Below the pieces are notes generated by a model that saw nothing but the letters and a program-made list of their open reading frames with translations, made no database searches and had not been told where the DNA came from. The position numbers and the translations under genes are program-made. A DNA stretch of 64,000 nucleotides from Arthrobacter citreus (GTDB taxonomy: Bacteria; Bacillota; Bacilli; Bacillales; Bacillaceae_G): the NCBI GenBank assembly GCA_013200995.1, contig CP053688.1:2542001-2606000 (forward strand), written 5' to 3'. Of this stretch, positions 62,022-64,000 are shown piece after piece (position 1 is the first letter of the stretch; each line of letters begins with the position of its first letter).

Positions 62022-64000
62022 TTATCTCTGTCTTAAGACTCTCATCGAATTTAATACAGCTAAAACAGTCACGCCAACGTCTGAAATTACCGCTTCCCAC
62101 ATTGTTGCAATTCCAATCACTCCGAGTAATAAGAAAAATCCTTTTACAGCTAAAGCGAAAAAGATGTTTTGCCATACGATTTGTCTTGTTCGTTTCGCAA
62201 TTTTTATTGCATCTACTATTTTAGAAGGTTCATCTGACATTAATACTACATCCGCTGCTTCAATAGCTGCATCAGATCCAATTCCACCCATTGCAATACC
62301 AACATCTGCTCGCGCTAGAACTGGTGCATCATTAATACCATCACCTACGAACGCAATTTTTTCCTTCTCAGATTTCATTTTCTCGATTAGTTCAAGCTTT
62401 TCTACTTTTTGGTGTGGAAGAAGCTCTGCATAAATTTCGTCTATCTTTAATTCGTCACCGATTTTTCTTGCAACAGAAGTAGAATCACCTGTTAACATCA
62501 CAGACCTTTTAATGCCAACTTGCTTTAGCTCTGAAATAGCTTTTTTCGCATCATCTTTTAGTTGATCTGCGATAACAATTGAACCAATGTATTGCTTATT
62601 TTTTGCTAAATAAACCGTAGTGCCCACTTCTCTAGTTGGTTCATATAAAATTGAATGACTCTCCATTAGTCTTGAATTACCTACTAAAAGTTCGTCTTCA
62701 TTAAACATAACGCTGATCCCATGTCCGGCAATTTCAGTGTAGTTGGATAGCTTACCTTCTACAATTTCTTTACCGTATTTTTGGCGAATTGATAATGCAA
62801 TAGGATGATTGGAATAAAACTCTGCATAAGCAGCTAATTCAAGTAGATCGTCTTTTGAATAACTTCGGGCAGGTACAATTGTACTTACTTGGAATTGTCC
62901 TTTCGTCAAAGTTCCTGTTTTATCAAACACAATATATTTTACATCATTTAATGCCTCTAAATAATTACTTCCCTTTACTAAAACGCCTGACCTAGAGGCT
63001 GCACCAATTCCTCCAAAAAAACCTAATGGGATCGAAACGACTAAAGCACATGGACATGAAATAACTAGAAAAATTAATGCTCTATATACCCAATCATATA
63101 ATGTTTCACCAGGAATAATCACTGGAGGGATAATTGCAATAATAGCTGCTGTAATTACGACGATTGGTGTATAGATTTTTGCAAATTTTGTTATAAAATT
63201 TTCTGTTGGTGCCTTTTTATTTGTAGCATTTTGAACAAGCTCTAGAATTTTCGATACAGTTGATTCATTAAATTCCTTTGTTACTTCAATTTCTAATAAA
63301 CCTTGGACGTTTATAAATCCACTTAATACTTCATCACCTTCAATTATTTCTCGCGGTAATGATTCACCTGTTAATGCTGAAGTATCAACACTAGAAGAAC
63401 CGCTTTTTACGATTCCATCTAATGGAACTCTTTCTCCTGGTTTTACTACGATAATATCGCCTAATTGAATTTTCTCTGGAGATACTTTTTCAGTTTGATC
63501 GCCAGTTTTTAAATTAGCGTAATCAGGACGAATATCCATTAATTTCGAAATCGAGCTACGAGATCGATTGACTGCAATACTTTGGAATAATTCACCTAGC
63601 TGATAAAAAAGCATTACTGCGACAGCTTCAGGGTACTCCCCAATAATAAATGCACCAATTGTTGCTACACCCATTAAAAAATTTTCATCAAATACTTGGC
63701 CTCTAAATATATTTCGAACTGCTTTTAATACGACATCAGCACCTGCTATTAAATAGGCAGCTATAAAAATAATCATTTGATAAAGAATCGGTAAGTTTAG
63801 TAATTGAGCTAAAATTAATAAAAAAGTACCGACGCCTAATTTAACAATTAATTTTTTTGTTTCGGCATTCATTCCAGATTGTTTCATTTGCCCTATACTT
63901 GCATCCATTTTTGAAACAGGATTAATATGCGGTTCTAATAAGCGAATTTTATCTTTAGCACTTTCTAAAACCGTTTCTTGTTGCTCCTCACTCGTTGTAA
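62022..64000 (-). CDS. Heavy-metal P1B-type ATPase (Cd/Zn/Co type), N-terminus outside the window
   Basis: The minus-strand frame stays open to the right edge, so the 628 residues after the internal ATG at 63908 plus about 30 more are visible and the N-terminal metal-binding part lies outside. Motifs are TGES, the membrane metal site SCPCALVVS, phosphorylation site DKTGTLTKG, the HP motif HPIALSI and GDGINDAP. The CPC with this context fits CadA/ZntA-type exporters of Cd2+, Zn2+ or Pb2+, not the copper class. A terminator follows, shared with dedA. Confidence 0.92.
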   Translation of the reverse strand, partial: TTSEEQQETVLESAKDKIRLLEPHINPVSKMDASIGQMKQSGMNAETKKLIVKLGVGTFLLILAQLLNLPILYQMIIFIAAYLIAGADVVLKAVRNIFRGQVFDENFLMGVATIGAFIIGEYPEAVAVMLFYQLGELFQSIAVNRSRSSISKLMDIRPDYANLKTGDQTEKVSPEKIQLGDIIVVKPGERVPLDGIVKSGSSSVDTSALTGESLPREIIEGDEVLSGFINVQGLLEIEVTKEFNESTVSKILELVQNATNKKAPTENFITKFAKIYTPIVVITAAIIAIIPPVIIPGETLYDWVYRALIFLVISCPCALVVSIPLGFFGGIGAASRSGVLVKGSNYLEALNDVKYIVFDKTGTLTKGQFQVSTIVPARSYSKDDLLELAAYAEFYSNHPIALSIRQKYGKEIVEGKLSNYTEIAGHGISVMFNEDELLVGNSRLMESHSILYEPTREVGTTVYLAKNKQYIGSIVIADQLKDDAKKAISELKQVGIKRSVMLTGDSTSVARKIGDELKIDEIYAELLPHQKVEKLELIEKMKSEKEKIAFVGDGINDAPVLARADVGIAMGGIGSDAAIEAADVVLMSDEPSKIVDAIKIAKRTRQIVWQNIFFALAVKGFFLLLGVIGIATMWEAVISDVGVTVLAVLNSMRVLRQR

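Overview
The window reads as chromosome of an endospore-forming, low-GC Bacillaceae bacterium. Supporting evidence is the strong purine-rich ribosome binding sites, frequent TTG/GTG starts and AT-rich spacers. It also carries several spore genes: an alpha/beta SASP, YhaL, YjcZ-type peptides, and YheC/YheD coat proteins. The order yhaA - ecsCBA - hit - scoC(hpr) - prsA - yhaL - yhaM - yhzD - echA - hemZ - yhaX - yheA - yheC/D matches the yha/yhe region of Bacillus subtilis as I remember it. A Bacillus relative outside the subtilis and cereus groups (for example Gottfriedia-like) is my guess only.

Layout. 1-9.9 kb: M20D peptidase (cut by the left edge), the Ecs ABC transporter, hit, scoC, two tiny YjcZ-like genes, the foldase prsA, yhaL, the exoribonuclease yhaM and yhzD. 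Between ecsA and hit lie two diverged tandem copies of a roughly 390-nt sequence. Each has a promoter-like -10 box and its own terminator, and paired changes in the stems point to a structured non-coding RNA that I do not recognise. 10-11.3 kb: an HNH nuclease-like gene that looks inserted. 11.5-15.4 kb: enoyl-CoA hydratase, hemZ, yhaX, yheA. 15.6-22.6 kb: four consecutive ATP-grasp genes of the YheC/YheD spore-coat family, a PucR-type regulator and the shared sugar-transporter ATPase MsmX. 22.6-28.4 kb: a zinc-ribbon protein, SASP, a TcyABC-like cystine transporter, a CBS/CorC protein and a full-length CNNM-type YhdP preceded by a MerR gene. 29.3-33.1 kb: a phosphotransferase, a decayed HD-GYP fragment, serC-serA.

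33.2-39.7 kb is a minus-strand ketone-body / 3-hydroxybutyrate cluster: GntP-type permease, scoA, scoB, 3-hydroxybutyrate dehydrogenase, a sigma-54 activator and a thiolase. Its leader carries an exact sigma-54 -24/-12 box, an exact CcpA cre match, a 28-bp perfect palindrome, and upstream inverted repeats placed like an enhancer. 39.9-48.2 kb: an epimerase and a secreted 2310-residue subtilase with dockerin-like and nine Ig-like repeats. 48.5-52.1 kb: metallophosphoesterase, acetyltransferase, LysE exporter, EIIC-like membrane protein. 52.2-56.0 kb: argF-argG-argH. 56.2-64 kb: Dps, nucleotidyltransferase, YciI-like protein, phosphotransferase, MFS carrier, GNAT, DedA, and a heavy-metal P1B ATPase cut by the right edge.

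Two convergent gene pairs (yhaA/ecsC, and the phosphotransferase/HD-GYP remnant) are each separated by arrays of the same dispersed palindromic repeat, and each array is bracketed by two near-identical terminators. Apart from these items and the ncRNA pair the window is mostly ordinary housekeeping DNA. No rRNA, tRNA, CRISPR array, intact insertion sequence or prophage was seen.
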